A DNA stretch of 64,000 nucleotides, from the NCBI RefSeq assembly GCF_007786445.1, contig NZ_VNJI01000039.1, positions 1 through 64,000 on the forward strand. The letters are read 5' to 3'. The stretch is from Paenibacillus cremeus. GTDB taxonomy: Bacteria > Bacillota > Bacilli > Paenibacillales > NBRC-103111. Below, piece by piece: positions 8,002-19,600 of this stretch (position 1 is its first letter; every line of letters starts with the position of its first letter). The position numbers and the translations under genes are program-made. A model generated the notes under the pieces. It saw only the letters and a list, made by a program, of their open reading frames with translations. It was not told where the DNA came from and searched no databases.

Positions 8002-8078
8002 AGGGTCACCTGTTTCTTCGTAAGAAGAATAGAAGCAGGAAAAGGCTCGAACGTTCGTCAAGTCCTTTTCCCATGTGA

Positions 8079-9233
8079 TCAATCTTCGAATTCGTCACCA
8101 TTGTTACCGCTGGTTTCCATGAAGTACTCGGAAGCTCTCATACCAGGTGCGTCTTCTAAGAGGAACTTGATTGTGCTGGCCGTCAGCTTCTTCTCGGCGT
8201 TGTTGTATTCTAGGAACGTATCTCGGCTCATACCCGCTAATAAGCGTTCATCGGTGGTAAAGCGGAGCGGGACATCTGGCATAAAACGGTCGGCTAACTG
8301 GTTAAGCAGCGGAATTCGACTATCGCCATCCGCGATAAGCATAACCCGGGCAGGCCGGTTGTGTGCCGGAAGTTTTTGATATACCTGATTTAATCGTACA
8401 AATCGTTCAGCCGTCTTGCGGATAAAATCCTTGCCCGGTCGAAATACCTCTACCCAGAACTGGAGGAAGTCGTTTCGATCGCGAATGATCTCAAAGACGG
8501 CAGTCGGAATATGAAACAAGCTTTGATCGGCACGGATCACCGGCCTCCGGTGCCAAGAGATGAGCCGATCGAGACGGACGAGCTCGGCATACAGTTCGTT
8601 TGAAGTGAGATCAACGAAATATGGATTCATCTCCGGGCCTTTAGCGGCGGCATACTCAACGGGTCTAGCCCACTGTTCATCGCTTAATTTGCGGTGGAAT
8701 AGGATTTCGGCCGCTTCTGCCCCTACTTTGGTCAGCATGTACGCGAGCGGTTTTTTCCGCTGCTCATCTTTCAAGGGGCTGGCCCAACGATAGGCGCAAA
8801 TGATCCCTCGGCTGCGGCATCGCTTAATGAAATCGACGCCGCTACGACCGCCCGGTTCTAGGTACGGGAATATGACCCGTTCTAGCTGCCTTCTTGTCAT
8901 TGTTCGGTTCGTCGATAGCACATCCACCAACTTCAAGTCGTTTTTGGATACATCTGCGCCATGTAGTTGACCGTCCAGCCAGTATCTCCCGTTTTGTAAG
9001 CCGAACTTCGGTTCGTGGTACTCGATGGTGGCATACGGGTCGGAGAACATCCCAAACCGCGATCCGTCCGGAAGCAGGAGCTCATAAATATCGCTCGGAT
9101 AGACGGAGTCGGTATACGGATTTAGGTGCTCAGGTACCATCGGGGAGCTCAGGAGGAACGCTGCGTCCCTTCCTCCCGTCACACCCTTCGGACCAGTTTC
9201 TTCTTCGAAGCTAGTAAAATTACCTAGAGCCAT
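8079..9233 (-). CDS. Replication-relaxation-like protein (Replic_Relax superfamily)
   Basis: 384 residues from ATG 9231-9233, overlapping the end of the S1-like gene by 14 bp, so coupling is likely. An in-frame TTG at 9299 is possible but would overlap by 80 bp. The N-terminal part holds a winged-helix pattern (LVDVLSTNRTMTRRQLERVIFP...IKRCRSRGII...YMLTKVGAEAAEIL). The C-terminal part has a nuclease-like strand order (FLQFWVEVFRP...AERFVRLNQVYQ....ARVMLIADG). This matches the layout of plasmid and ICE replication-relaxation proteins, which accompany mobilisation or rolling-circle functions. The catalytic residues are less clear than in the paralogous layout at 33303-34727. Confidence 0.5.
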   Translation of the reverse strand: MALGNFTSFEEETGPKGVTGGRDAAFLLSSPMVPEHLNPYTDSVYPSDIYELLLPDGSRFGMFSDPYATIEYHEPKFGLQNGRYWLDGQLHGADVSKNDLKLVDVLSTNRTMTRRQLERVIFPYLEPGGRSGVDFIKRCRSRGIICAYRWASPLKDEQRKKPLAYMLTKVGAEAAEILFHRKLSDEQWARPVEYAAAKGPEMNPYFVDLTSNELYAELVRLDRLISWHRRPVIRADQSLFHIPTAVFEIIRDRNDFLQFWVEVFRPGKDFIRKTAERFVRLNQVYQKLPAHNRPARVMLIADGDSRIPLLNQLADRFMPDVPLRFTTDERLLAGMSRDTFLEYNNAEKKLTASTIKFLLEDAPGMRASEYFMETSGNNGDEFED

Positions 9234-10122
9234 AGGATCCGTACTGACCGTAGCGGGCGCTTTCCCGCTTCCTCGTTGAGAATTGAGGAACGAATGCAAC
9301 TGCCTTCACGCGCCGACCCGCCGCGTCAATTTGTGCAATACGTACCCGAATGTTTTCGTCTTTCTTGAAGACATGGTTCCCGCTGTAAGCTGGGAAGTTT
9401 GTCCGAACGACAAGACCCGGGGAATCTAGCATCTCGACAAACATACCGTGTTCCGGATGAATTTTATTGATTTTCCCGACGTAGACACCGTTTACTTGGT
9501 AATTGACGATATTGGTCCACGGATCGGTTTGCAGCGTGCGGCTGTCAGCAGTGATTCTGCCCTTTTGATCTTTGCTTGGACGGGTAATGCTCGTGATTTT
9601 TACTGGCAGTGTATCGCCGATTTCAAAGGCCTCGCTTAAATCCTCGTAGAACACGTAACCGACGTCGGAGCGACTCAGTTCGTACGAAATGCCCTCCACA
9701 AGGAGGTACAGGGTATATTGATCGACGCCACGGACGAATGCGTCGAATACGTGGCCCTCTTGCGCTTCCTTCCAAAACCGTTCCGCTTTCTTCTCCAGCG
9801 CCTTTGCACGGTTGGCGAGGAAAATACCTACGGTTGCTGATTTGTCGATAATGATGTCGTCAACGACGAATTCAAGTTCCCGGTCCAAGTAGAACTGGAT
9901 GCCTCGCAAATTATAGTTATCAACGTGAGATTTCGGTAAATAGCCGTAAACGCCGTGAAAATCGATTTTTAATACTTCTTCTTTGCGGTCGCCTAACGAC
10001 TTGGTTTCAATACCGATCGTGTGTCCAACCATGATCCGGCCATTACGATGTGCTTCCTTGATATCCGCCCAAGCGCGCATGGCAGGAGTAATTTCGAAAT
10101 CCTGCGGGAATGGATTCGACAT
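9220..10122 (-). CDS. S1-domain RNA-binding protein, plasmid-borne
   Basis: 300 residues from ATG 10120-10122 (AAAGGTGA 7 nt ahead). At least two S1-type OB-fold blocks can be seen: EGHVFDAFVRGVDQYTLYLLVEGISYEL...FEIGDTLPVKITSI near residues 118-180, and VYVGKINKIHPEHGMFVEML...VRVRIAQID near 215-285. A related block lies near residues 25-80 (MVGHTIGIE...VLKIDFHGVYGYLP). The tail is basic and Gly/Tyr-rich (RYGQYGSYGSR). It heads the leftward operon. S1 proteins bind single-stranded RNA. A role in the leader-controlled expression seen on this plasmid is possible but only inferred. Confidence 0.65.
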   Translation of the reverse strand: MSNPFPQDFEITPAMRAWADIKEAHRNGRIMVGHTIGIETKSLGDRKEEVLKIDFHGVYGYLPKSHVDNYNLRGIQFYLDRELEFVVDDIIIDKSATVGIFLANRAKALEKKAERFWKEAQEGHVFDAFVRGVDQYTLYLLVEGISYELSRSDVGYVFYEDLSEAFEIGDTLPVKITSITRPSKDQKGRITADSRTLQTDPWTNIVNYQVNGVYVGKINKIHPEHGMFVEMLDSPGLVVRTNFPAYSGNHVFKKDENIRVRIAQIDAAGRRVKAVAFVPQFSTRKRESARYGQYGSYGSR

Positions 10123-10170
10123 GCAAAAATCACCTTTCCTTCGTGTTGGTATAGAGTAGGTCTGGAACGC

Positions 10171-10214
10171 AAAAAAGCACCTGCGCATGGGGGTTCCCCA
10201 AATCGCAGGTGCTT
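10171..10214 (-). terminator. Leader terminator before the S1 operon
   Basis: Minus strand: AAGCACCTGCG, a loop holding GGGG-AA-CCCC, then CGCAGGTGCTT and TTTT (11-bp perfect outer stem). It lies about 29 nt after the predicted start site of the promoter at 10250-10278 and 49 bp before the start codon. No gene ends between promoter and hairpin, so it is a leader element. Confidence 0.8.
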
Positions 10215-10249
10215 CCTGAGATGATCCGGACACTATTTCACTTGAATTT

Positions 10250-10278
10250 ATTGTAAAGCGAACGGGTCTTACTGTCAA
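10250..10278 (-). promoter_or_regulatory. Promoter of the S1 operon
   Basis: Minus strand: TTGACA (10278-10273), 17-bp spacer, TACAAT (10255-10250). Near-consensus sigma-A promoter. Confidence 0.7.
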
Positions 10279-10477
10279 TTGATAAGTGTAGATTTGGGTT
10301 GCGGGTACTTTGTATTGAAAGTGATCGCGAAGTCAAGATCATCATGATGAAGTATTTACGGCTAAAGAACTAGGCAAGGTAAAACCTCCACAGTGAAGAT
10401 GGCTATGTGTTGGTAGCCGAGCGCATCGAACCAGAGCCTATTTTGAGATATGAAAAACATTCAAAAGGCTTGGCTCC
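10279..10477. other. Gap without a recognised gene
   Basis: About 200 bp between the S1 promoter and the direct repeat. Short open stretches only; nothing recognised. Confidence 0.5.
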
Positions 10478-10632
10478 TGGTGCGAGGCTGGCTGAAAGTA
10501 AGTCTAGAGGTGGTAGATGTAAAAAATCAAGGAGCTAAGCAAGAACGCTTAGCTCCTTGATTTTTTAAGTTAATTATTCTTGTTTGTACGGGGACAGTCC
10601 CAAAGAGTTACTTTTGGGACAACCCACCGTGC
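10478..10632. repeat. Imperfect direct repeat, left copy (flanks giant gene)
   Basis: It contains GAGGCTGGCTGAAAGTAA, TCTAGAGGT, the TCAAGGAGCTAAGC hairpin and a GGGACAGTCCC...TAACTTTTG.GACA block, in the same order and orientation as at 27505-27686. Confidence 0.65.
10521..10566. terminator. Bidirectional terminator after the giant gene
   Basis: A 20-bp perfect inverted repeat: AAAAAATCAAGGAGCTAAGC, 6-nt loop, GCTTAGCTCCTTGATTTTTT. T-runs occur on both strands. It serves the leftward giant gene ending at 10658. Confidence 0.85.
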
Positions 10633-10657
10633 TACCAGAATTCTTTGTAATAAATAG

Positions 10658-13600
10658 TCAGCTCGCGACATGGCTTATTCTATTTACTACGTTTATTGAT
10701 AGGGTATTGCTCAATACTTGTAATGCCGTTACTTTTACATTCGCAGTACCAGGTGTATTGATTTGAACCGTTAATGAATAATTTCCATTTCCAGTTTCGG
10801 AAACAGCCATCAAATCAGCCCCCTGGACGCTGAATGCCGATGTGGGCAGTTTCGTGATGGGGTTGTTGTTCGCATCTTTTACAGTAACGGTTAAAGTAAA
10901 GCTTTGTCCGGCGTACACCGAATTCGTTACGGTATTCGCATACACTGCGGAGGCGACGGCAGCTGATCCTGCCACTCCGTTTGCCATGCTTGGCGTTACA
11001 GTCGGATAAAAACCGTAAACTGACCTCGCGACACTGATTGGAGCGGATTGCACATACACCGTAGTAACTCCACTAAGTGCTTTACCGTAAGTCAAAGCTT
11101 TTAACCCAACGGTTTGGCCTGAGGTTAAGCCACCGTTGAAGGTAAAGGTAAAGCTTCCATTAGCCGAAGCGGAGGCTGTGTATAAGGTATTCCCCAGGGT
11201 TGCAAAAACCAACGCGCTTGGCTCAGCAGATCCTGTAATGGACATTGCTCCCTGATACACGTTCCCGGTTACTGTAGGTGCCGAAGTAGATATCACAGTC
11301 TTTATCACTGGAATATTAACCGGATTGCTTTCTGCTTTCCCTGCAGCTTTTGCAGTAATGGATAAAACCTCTCCCGCTGTTACATTAGTGTAGTAGGACA
11401 TGACATTGTAAATCCCTTGATTGTCAGCAGAGACATTGGTTAATTCCATTCCATTCGTCTTTACAGTAACGAGAGACCCAGCTTCTGCCGTCCCGGTAAC
11501 CCAGAGAAGACCTTCATATACTGCTTGGGAAACGGTTGGTGCTTGAGAAACGCCGTTCGTCGTCTGTACAGTGATTGTAACCAGATCGCTGTGCGCCTTC
11601 CCTACAGCTTTCGCGGAGATATAAAGAACGTCCCCGGCTTGCAAATTCTCTTTAGGCACATACAAGGAATAAGAACCGTTCGAGTCTGCTTTGGAACGAG
11701 TATCAAATCCGTTTCCGTTTTGACCGCCCTGCTTGCCGCTTGTCAGGTACACCCACGCATTCGGCTCAGCAGCTCCTCGAATCTCGGCATCTCCGGCGTA
11801 GACCGATCCTGTGACTGTTGGAAGCTCCGTTTGACCTATTGTCGGGGAAACCGTTACTAGAAGCGCATCGCTCGGCAGTTTACTTGCCGCTTTCGCAGAA
11901 ACTAGTAGGCTGGCTCCCGGAGACAAGGACCACCATTCAGGAAGTTCGATAGAATAAGTCCCATCGAGCCCTGCTACTCCGGTCGTATACTGCCAATACT
12001 CTTGCGCTTGAATTCGAACGATTGCTCCCGGCTCTGCCGTCCCTGTTACCATGTCGGCGGCGTAAACTTGACCCGTCACCGTTGGTGTTCCCGTTTTGCC
12101 CTGCAAAGGTAGAACAATGAGCGAAACAGGCTGGCTGGCCAGCTTACTGTTTTCTTTAGCCGAAACCATGACTACATCGCCCTGATTCAGACTGCTGTAA
12201 TACGGTGTGTATAAATAGAACTTCCCGTCACTTCCCGTTAACATGCTGCTCGATTCGCCACTCGGGAATGTTGCCAGCACGGTGCTGCCTGGAACGGATG
12301 TTCCTTCGATGGTTTCCTGATACCCTTGCACCGTTGCGTACACACTGCCAGTTACGATAGGTGCTGCTGTTTGGCCTTGCAGAGCGGCAACCGTAGCATA
12401 AACCGCCGAGCTAACGTTCTTACCGTACCCTTTGGCTGTAATAACCAGTTGATCACCGGCTTTTAAATTCATGTACTCCGTGTTCAACCGGAAATATCCG
12501 CTGTAGTCGGAATAAGTGTTGTTTTCACCTTCCGGGTACTTTACCAGGATCGACGCGTTGCTCTCTGCCGTTCCCTCAATATAACTTGGGAACGTGGCTT
12601 CAGTTGCGTATACGTTGCTTGTTACCGTCGGTGCCTGGGTTTCGCCTTGAAGCGGAAGAACCTGTACGGAGACCGCATCGCTTTCCGATTTCAAATACGA
12701 TTGAGCGGTAATATAAAGCACATCTCCGGCTTTAAGATTCCAATTCGAAGGTACACTCAGGTAATAAGCTCCGTTTTGGTCTGCGTAGTTGTAATCGTAA
12801 TCACCGCTCGCATCCTTAACGATAACCTTCGCACCCGACTCGGTCGTTCCGTGGATCGAATTCAGCTCGTAATACCCGGAAACCGTCTCATAAACCATGC
12901 CGGTGACCGTTGGCATTGCCGTAGGCGGTGCCTTTAGTACCGTCACCTTCAATGGATCACTTACCGATTTACCGTACGATTTAGCCGTAAGCTCCAGCTG
13001 ATCCCCGACTGAAATAGACCAATAGTTGACATAATACCAGAAGTTCCCTTCCGAATCGGCGTAAGCGTTATTCGTAGATCCATTTTGATACTTTACAGTG
13101 ACTACGGAATTCGGCTCGGTATGACCGTATAGTGTTACGTCAGTGTAGTTCGATGTCTTATAGACATTTCCGGTGACCGTCGGTGCAGCAGTTTTGTCCG
13201 TAACGGCCTTAACCGTAATGAGAACTGGGGCGCTGTCGGAATATCCATAGATTCTTGCCGTAAGTTTAAGCGTATCTCCAGCCTTCATCGACACCCAATA
13301 AGGCAACTCCAAAGTATAGCTGCCGTAGTATGCAGTTGCATCGGCAATATATGCTCCGCTATCGGTAGACAGCGTTACGGTTGCTCCTGCTTCCGCAGTA
13401 CCATTAAGGTAGCCCCTCGGATCATACCAATTCCCGTTGCCATCTTGTTCATAGACATCTCCGGTAACGGTCGGCGAAGCTGTCGGCGGTGCCTCTAGTA
13501 CCGGCACCATCAACGAATCGCTTGGCATTTTCCCATACGATTGTGCCGTAATTTCTAACTGCTCTCCTACCGTAAGAGATCCATTGTAAATATCAAATGA

Positions 13601-16600
13601 ATAATACCCAGCGGAATCTGACTTCGTCGAATACGTATCTTGACCGTTCTTCAGGGTAACCTTGGAGTTCGGCTCGGAAGTACCATTAATATTGACATAG
13701 TAGTAATAGTAATCCGATGACTTATAGACATTTCCAGTGACGGTCGGCGCTGCGGTTTTATCCGTAAGGGCTTTAACCGTAATCATAACAGGCTCACTGT
13801 TGGAATATCCATTCGCTCTTGCCGTTAGCTTCAGGAAATCACCTGCTTGCAGGGCCACCCAATAAGGCAGCTCCAAAGTAAAGCTTCCATCGTATGCAGT
13901 GGTATCAGCAATAGAAGTGCCACTGTACGTCGTCAGTGTTACCGTTGCTCCCTGCACTGCGGTACCCGTGAGGTATCCGGTCGGCATGGCCCAATCATAG
14001 TTGCCTGTCTGTTCATAGACATCACCGGTAACCGTCGGTGCGGCTGTCGGCGGTGCTTGAAGCACACTCACCGTCAATGGCTCGCTTGTCGTTTTACCAT
14101 ACGATTGAGCTGAAATCACCAGCTGGTCACCAACGGAAATATAACCGTTGTAAACAGATATAGAGTAGTTCCCGTTTAGATCTGCTACCTTAGGATAAGT
14201 AGTTTGGCCCGCTGTCAAAAGGATTAACGCACCTGGCTCGGACTTACCCTTAATTTGAACGAAATCATAATAGTTATCCGATGACTTATAAACACTGCCG
14301 GTTACCGTCGGTTGAGACGTTTGTCCTTGCAAGGTATTTACATTAAAGCTGACCGAGTCGCTGGTAGATTTCCAAGCAGTCTTAGCGGAAACCTTCAATG
14401 TCTCTCCTGCAGTCAAGGTCAACCAGTAAGGTACCTGCAGCGTATACTGTCCGGTTTCATCAGCATTGCTGGAATTCATATACGATCCGTCATCTTTAGT
14501 AAGATACACAGCTGCAAATGGTTCAGTCGTACCCTGGATACTGCCTGCCAAGTAGTAATAATTGCCGTCAAAATAATTGTAATAGTAAATGCCCGTTTGC
14601 TCGTAGACTGTACCGGTTACTGTAGGTACCGCCGTCAAAGGCGCGGCCTCCACGGTTCCGTTCCATGCCGTACTGTAGGACTTACCGTATTTTTGGGCAG
14701 TTACGACTACCGTTTCTCCTACTTGGATTGTTGTATATCCATTATAGATGTAAGCCGATATCATGTAGTTCCCCAAAGAATCCGCAGTCGCAGAAGCAAC
14801 AGTACCGCCAGAGAACTTCGCTACAACCACAGATCCAGGCTCTGCCGTACCTTTAATGTAAATGTAACTATCCTGGTTGGTTTTGTAGACGTTCCCCGTT
14901 ACGGTAGGCGCCGCGGTTTGACCCTCGAGTGCTTTTACCGTAATGACCGAAGGATCGCTTACCGTTTTTCCGCTCACATTCGACGTGACGTTAAGTCGAT
15001 CGCCTGCTTTCAATGTCCACCAAGATGGAACATAAATCGAGTACGCTCCATAGTAATCGGCATATCCATTGTAAGCATTATAAGCATCTTTTCTAAGCGT
15101 CACAATCGCATAACGCTCTACTTGACCATGAATGTATACCTGTTGATAGTTGTTCGTACCGTCCTGCTCATAGACATTGTCAGTGACGGTCGGGCGATCT
15201 GCAGGCGGCGCTGCAAGCACTGTAGTCGTTACAGTGTCACTGTAGCTCTTACCGTAAGTTTGAGCTCTCAGCTCCAGCTGACCATCTACTGCGATTCGGC
15301 TGTTGTCCAGCGTAAAGCTGAACAAGCCTTGATTGTTGGCAATTGCAGGAGTGCTCGTACCATCCGCATATTTGAGATAAACCGTCGAGCCTGGTTCCGC
15401 GATCCCACTCAGGTTCGAGTAGAAGAACTCGCTCACCTTGTACACACTGCCGGTTACCGTCGGTGCTTCGGTTTTCCCTTGCAGAGCGTAAACGTTCACT
15501 TGCACGGTTTCGCTGACCGTCTTGCCGTTCGCTTTGGCTGTTACTTCGAGCACATCGCCTGTGTTCAATACCCAATCTGTAGGCAGATATAAACGATAGC
15601 TTTGGCCGTAGTCGTAATAGTACGATTCCGAGGTGGAATGACCCTTATCATCCTTGATGGCGACGAGGGAACCGGCCTCCTTCGTACCTGTCAGATAAAC
15701 TTGCGGATAGTAGTAGCTTCCATCCTGCTCGTAAATCTTACCGATGACGGTTGGTGCTGCCGTTACAGGAGCTTGAGACACAACGATCGTTACCGCTTCA
15801 CTTACCGATTTTCCTACAACTTTAGCGGTAACTGTCAAAGTTTCGCCTGCCACCAGCTTGCGGTTAAATCCAATCGAGTAGCCATTATTCGAATCCGTCC
15901 ACGAATTGTTCGTTCCAATCACATTGCCTTTGGCATCCTTAACAGTGATCATCGCTCCGGTTAACGTTTTACCGGTAATCGAAGTCGTTTCCGTATCGAC
16001 TACCTGTTGGTCTACCGTAGGGAGAACCGTTGGTGGCGCCAAGTAAACCGATACGGTCACCGTGTCGCTTACCTTCTTATATCGAGCCAATGCAGTGACA
16101 ATCAATGTGTCGCCAGCTTCCAGACTCCAATTCGAAGGGATATTCAGCATATAATTTCCGTTCGGATCCGCCTGAACGAATGTCGTCTGATCTTTATAAT
16201 CAAACGTTACGAACGCTCCCGCTTCAGCCGTACCGGAAATGAAAGACGTTTCCGTATCCACTCTTTGATCAACCGTCGGTCGGCCCGTCAGCGGTGCGGC
16301 ATATACCGTGATGGTAACCGTGTCGCTTACCGTTTTGTGAGCGGACAAAGCTGTGACGTACAAGATGTCACCCGCCTCAAGATTCCAATAGGACGGGATG
16401 TGCAGCGAATAAGCACCATTGGAGTCGGTTTGAACCTGGGTCGGCACACCTTTAACCATAAAGGTTACCTTGGCTCCAGCTTCCGCCGTTACTTGAATAA
16501 TATCCGATTCATCATAAACGGTTCCTGTTACAGTCGGAGCAGCTGTCTTCTCGAGACCATAGAACGGTACCGAGTGACGCAGCTGTTCCTTGCCATTTAC

Positions 16601-19600
16601 TATCGTCGTAACCATCAAATGTTTGTTCAAGGCGTCCAAAGCACTCATGATCGTTGTAAAGCTATCCGCCAAACCGTTCAATGAAGCCAACAAATCGGAA
16701 ACAACATGGCCCAGCTCATCCATATGCACTTCGTATACATTGTAGCCTTGGGCATCAGGAACTTGGCCCCACTGGGCATAAGCGGTTCCATCGGCATGAA
16801 TCTGTTCCTTCATTACCGGTGCATTGCCCGGCTGGTTCCACGGTTCGGAATGGTGCGAGAACGTTGCCGGAATGGACGTATTGCCTCCCGATTGCACCAC
16901 GAACGATTGGCTGAGATCCAAATCGCCGCTGATCTGCGGAATGAGCCAGTAATCGAAGCTCACCGACTGACCCGGCTCAAGTACGGGTATAAATTGCTTC
17001 AGCTGCGAACCAGGCATATAAATATAGTTGAGCTTGCCCTCTTCTTTAAGCTCGAAGGTCAGGTTGTAAATCTTCGTACTGTTCTGTGAATCGGAATTCG
17101 TTACATTCTTCAGCGTGAAAGTAACATGGTACGGTGACCCTGCATCGGCGCGATCTTGAGCATCGATGCTCATCGTCATCGCGTTTCCGCCCCACACCTT
17201 AATCGGCTTATCCGGCTTAAATTTAGCAGTGATTTTCTCGTTGAACGGCTTCAGCGTGCCTTGGAACGTTGCACTCATGCCGTTGTTATTTTCCGCCGAA
17301 TAAACGCCTTCTTTATCCCCGCGGACAATCCATTTCACTTTCTTTTCCTCTTGGCCGGCAATATCTTCGACATCCAAGGTCAAGGATTTGCTGTAGGTGC
17401 TCGGCACCATCGTCAATCCGTCCGGCAGCACCAAGGTGGCCTTCGAATCGGTAATCACAAATGGGCTATTCGCATCCGCCTTATTCTGGAGCAATAAAGT
17501 GACATCGAAGAATTCCTTCAACCATCTTGCTTCGCCCGGGATGATCATATAGGCAACGGTCGGCTTAATCTCCGGATGCGTGGATGGAATGATCTTTGGA
17601 TAAGCAAGCAATGTTGCGCCGCTGTCTCCTCCAGGACCGCCAGTCCCGGCCGAGATTACAAAAGGCGCAGGCTCTCCGCCGCCGATTCCAAATAACTGAC
17701 CTGCCGAGTTCGCGTAAAATTGCTGCGGCTGCGGCAATGGCTGGTCGTTAAACGCAAGATGAACCTCAAACTTATAGACCCACTGGTTTTCAGGGGCGTT
17801 GATATCAATTCCTGCGGCTACAACCTGATCGGGACTCATGCGGTCGACATGAAGCTCGCCGAAAAGCACTTTCCCATCTTGGAGAGAAACCTGTGTGCTC
17901 ACCGTCTTGTTTAGCTCCACCGTCACCTTCGTAGAAGAAGGCATATAGTCCGAGCTATAGACGTAAACGGTATATTCACCCGGCGGAACGACAAGAGTTG
18001 TTTTACCGCCTCTGGTCCAATCCTTACGAATGTCTCCATTGCTCATCACGATGGAAACGAGAGCACCGTCGAGCTTATTACCGCGAGCATCAAGTGCCGT
18101 AATTTCAACGGTGCCTTCCTGGGAAGGCTCGACAACTTGAACGGTAACGACATCCTTGGCAGAGTTATTGTACTGATCATATACAGCAAGTGTAACGGTA
18201 TAATTCCCCACTGCGGCAAACGAATGTTTAGGAGCCGCAAGGGCTGAGCTTTGGCCATCCCCGAAATCCCAGTGATAGCTTGCAATCAGACCTTCATGAT
18301 CGCTCGAAAGCGTGCCGTCGAATTGCACATCCGTATTTACAATCGCCACCCTTTGTTTTTCCAAACCTGCATCGGCCGTAGGCGGATACGGGTCGTTCGG
18401 CAGCGGCCTTGCATTCCCCGGATTACTGTCACTGACGTTGCGGTATTGATCGATAGCCTGCACGACATAGTAGTAAGTCGATTGCGGAGAGAGATGCTCA
18501 TCCAGGTACGTCGTGGTTCCTTTTACGACTTGTTTAGACCAATCATAAGGCCCCCCTGGAACGGTGCTTCGTTTAATAATGAAGCCCGCGAGATCATCCT
18601 CGTTGCCCGAGGTCCAAGAAAGCTCGTTCTGCCATCCGTGCGGCGTGACTGTAAGAACAGGTGCTGCAGGAGGAGCCAGATTGAGTTTATAGGACACTTC
18701 CTTGACATCACTTATATTGCCGCTCATATCTTTAGCTGTCGCCCTAAGGGTGTAAAGGGCTCCATCGGATAATCCGGTCGTATTCCACACAAATTCAGGC
18801 GAATCGTATTGCAGATTAATGCCCGATTTGGTGCCGATTTCAATCCAGACTCCAGAGGTGTCCTGGTACTCCAGCTTGATCTCGGATAACCGGTAGTTAT
18901 CCGAAGCCAGCACGCGGATCGATGGGTTCGCCGGCAGAGTCACACCATTCGTCCATCCAAAGCTGCGTACGATAGGCACTTCCTTATCCGGAAGCAGAGA
19001 GGCGAATTTGATTTCGGTTGCCGGACTCACATTGCCCGCACGATCCACCGCCTGCACTTTGTAATAATACGTAACGTCTTGGTTTACATTAACATCCTGG
19101 TATCCAAGGGCAGCCAAGCCGCCAACAAGCAATGTGTAAGGCCCATCCTCGCTGGTTGCTCTGAACACTTGGTAAGTGGCGTATTCACTTCCTTGCTGCC
19201 AAGTAAGCGTGATGTCTGCAGACGTTGCCGTTAAGCTGAAGCCGCCTGGTGCATCCGGAGCTGTTCGGTCGATGAGATACTGATTGACCGGTGTTGCCGT
19301 GCTTACGTTACCGGCTGCATCGATAGCTACGCCACGGACGAAATATGGTCCATCCGGCAAATCGGACGTGTTCCAAGCATAGGTTACATCTGCGACTGCA
19401 GGCTCGCCTTGAACCGCAAGCTCAGCGATTTTATTCCAAACTCCGTTCTCGAGATTCAAAGCATACTCAAACTTGAAAGTAACCACGCCCACTTTATCCG
19501 TGGCAGTTGCCTTAAGGTTTACAGTAGTTCCGATATAGCCTGGAGCCGGATTCAAAGCGGTAACAACAGGCGCTTCCATATCCTTAGCAATCACAATCTC

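Noticed and set aside
14312..15592. 426-codon rightward frame opposite the giant gene
   Set aside because: It is antisense to the repeated Ig-like domains. Its length comes from the Tyr/Gly codon bias of the real gene; there is no ribosome site and no family match.
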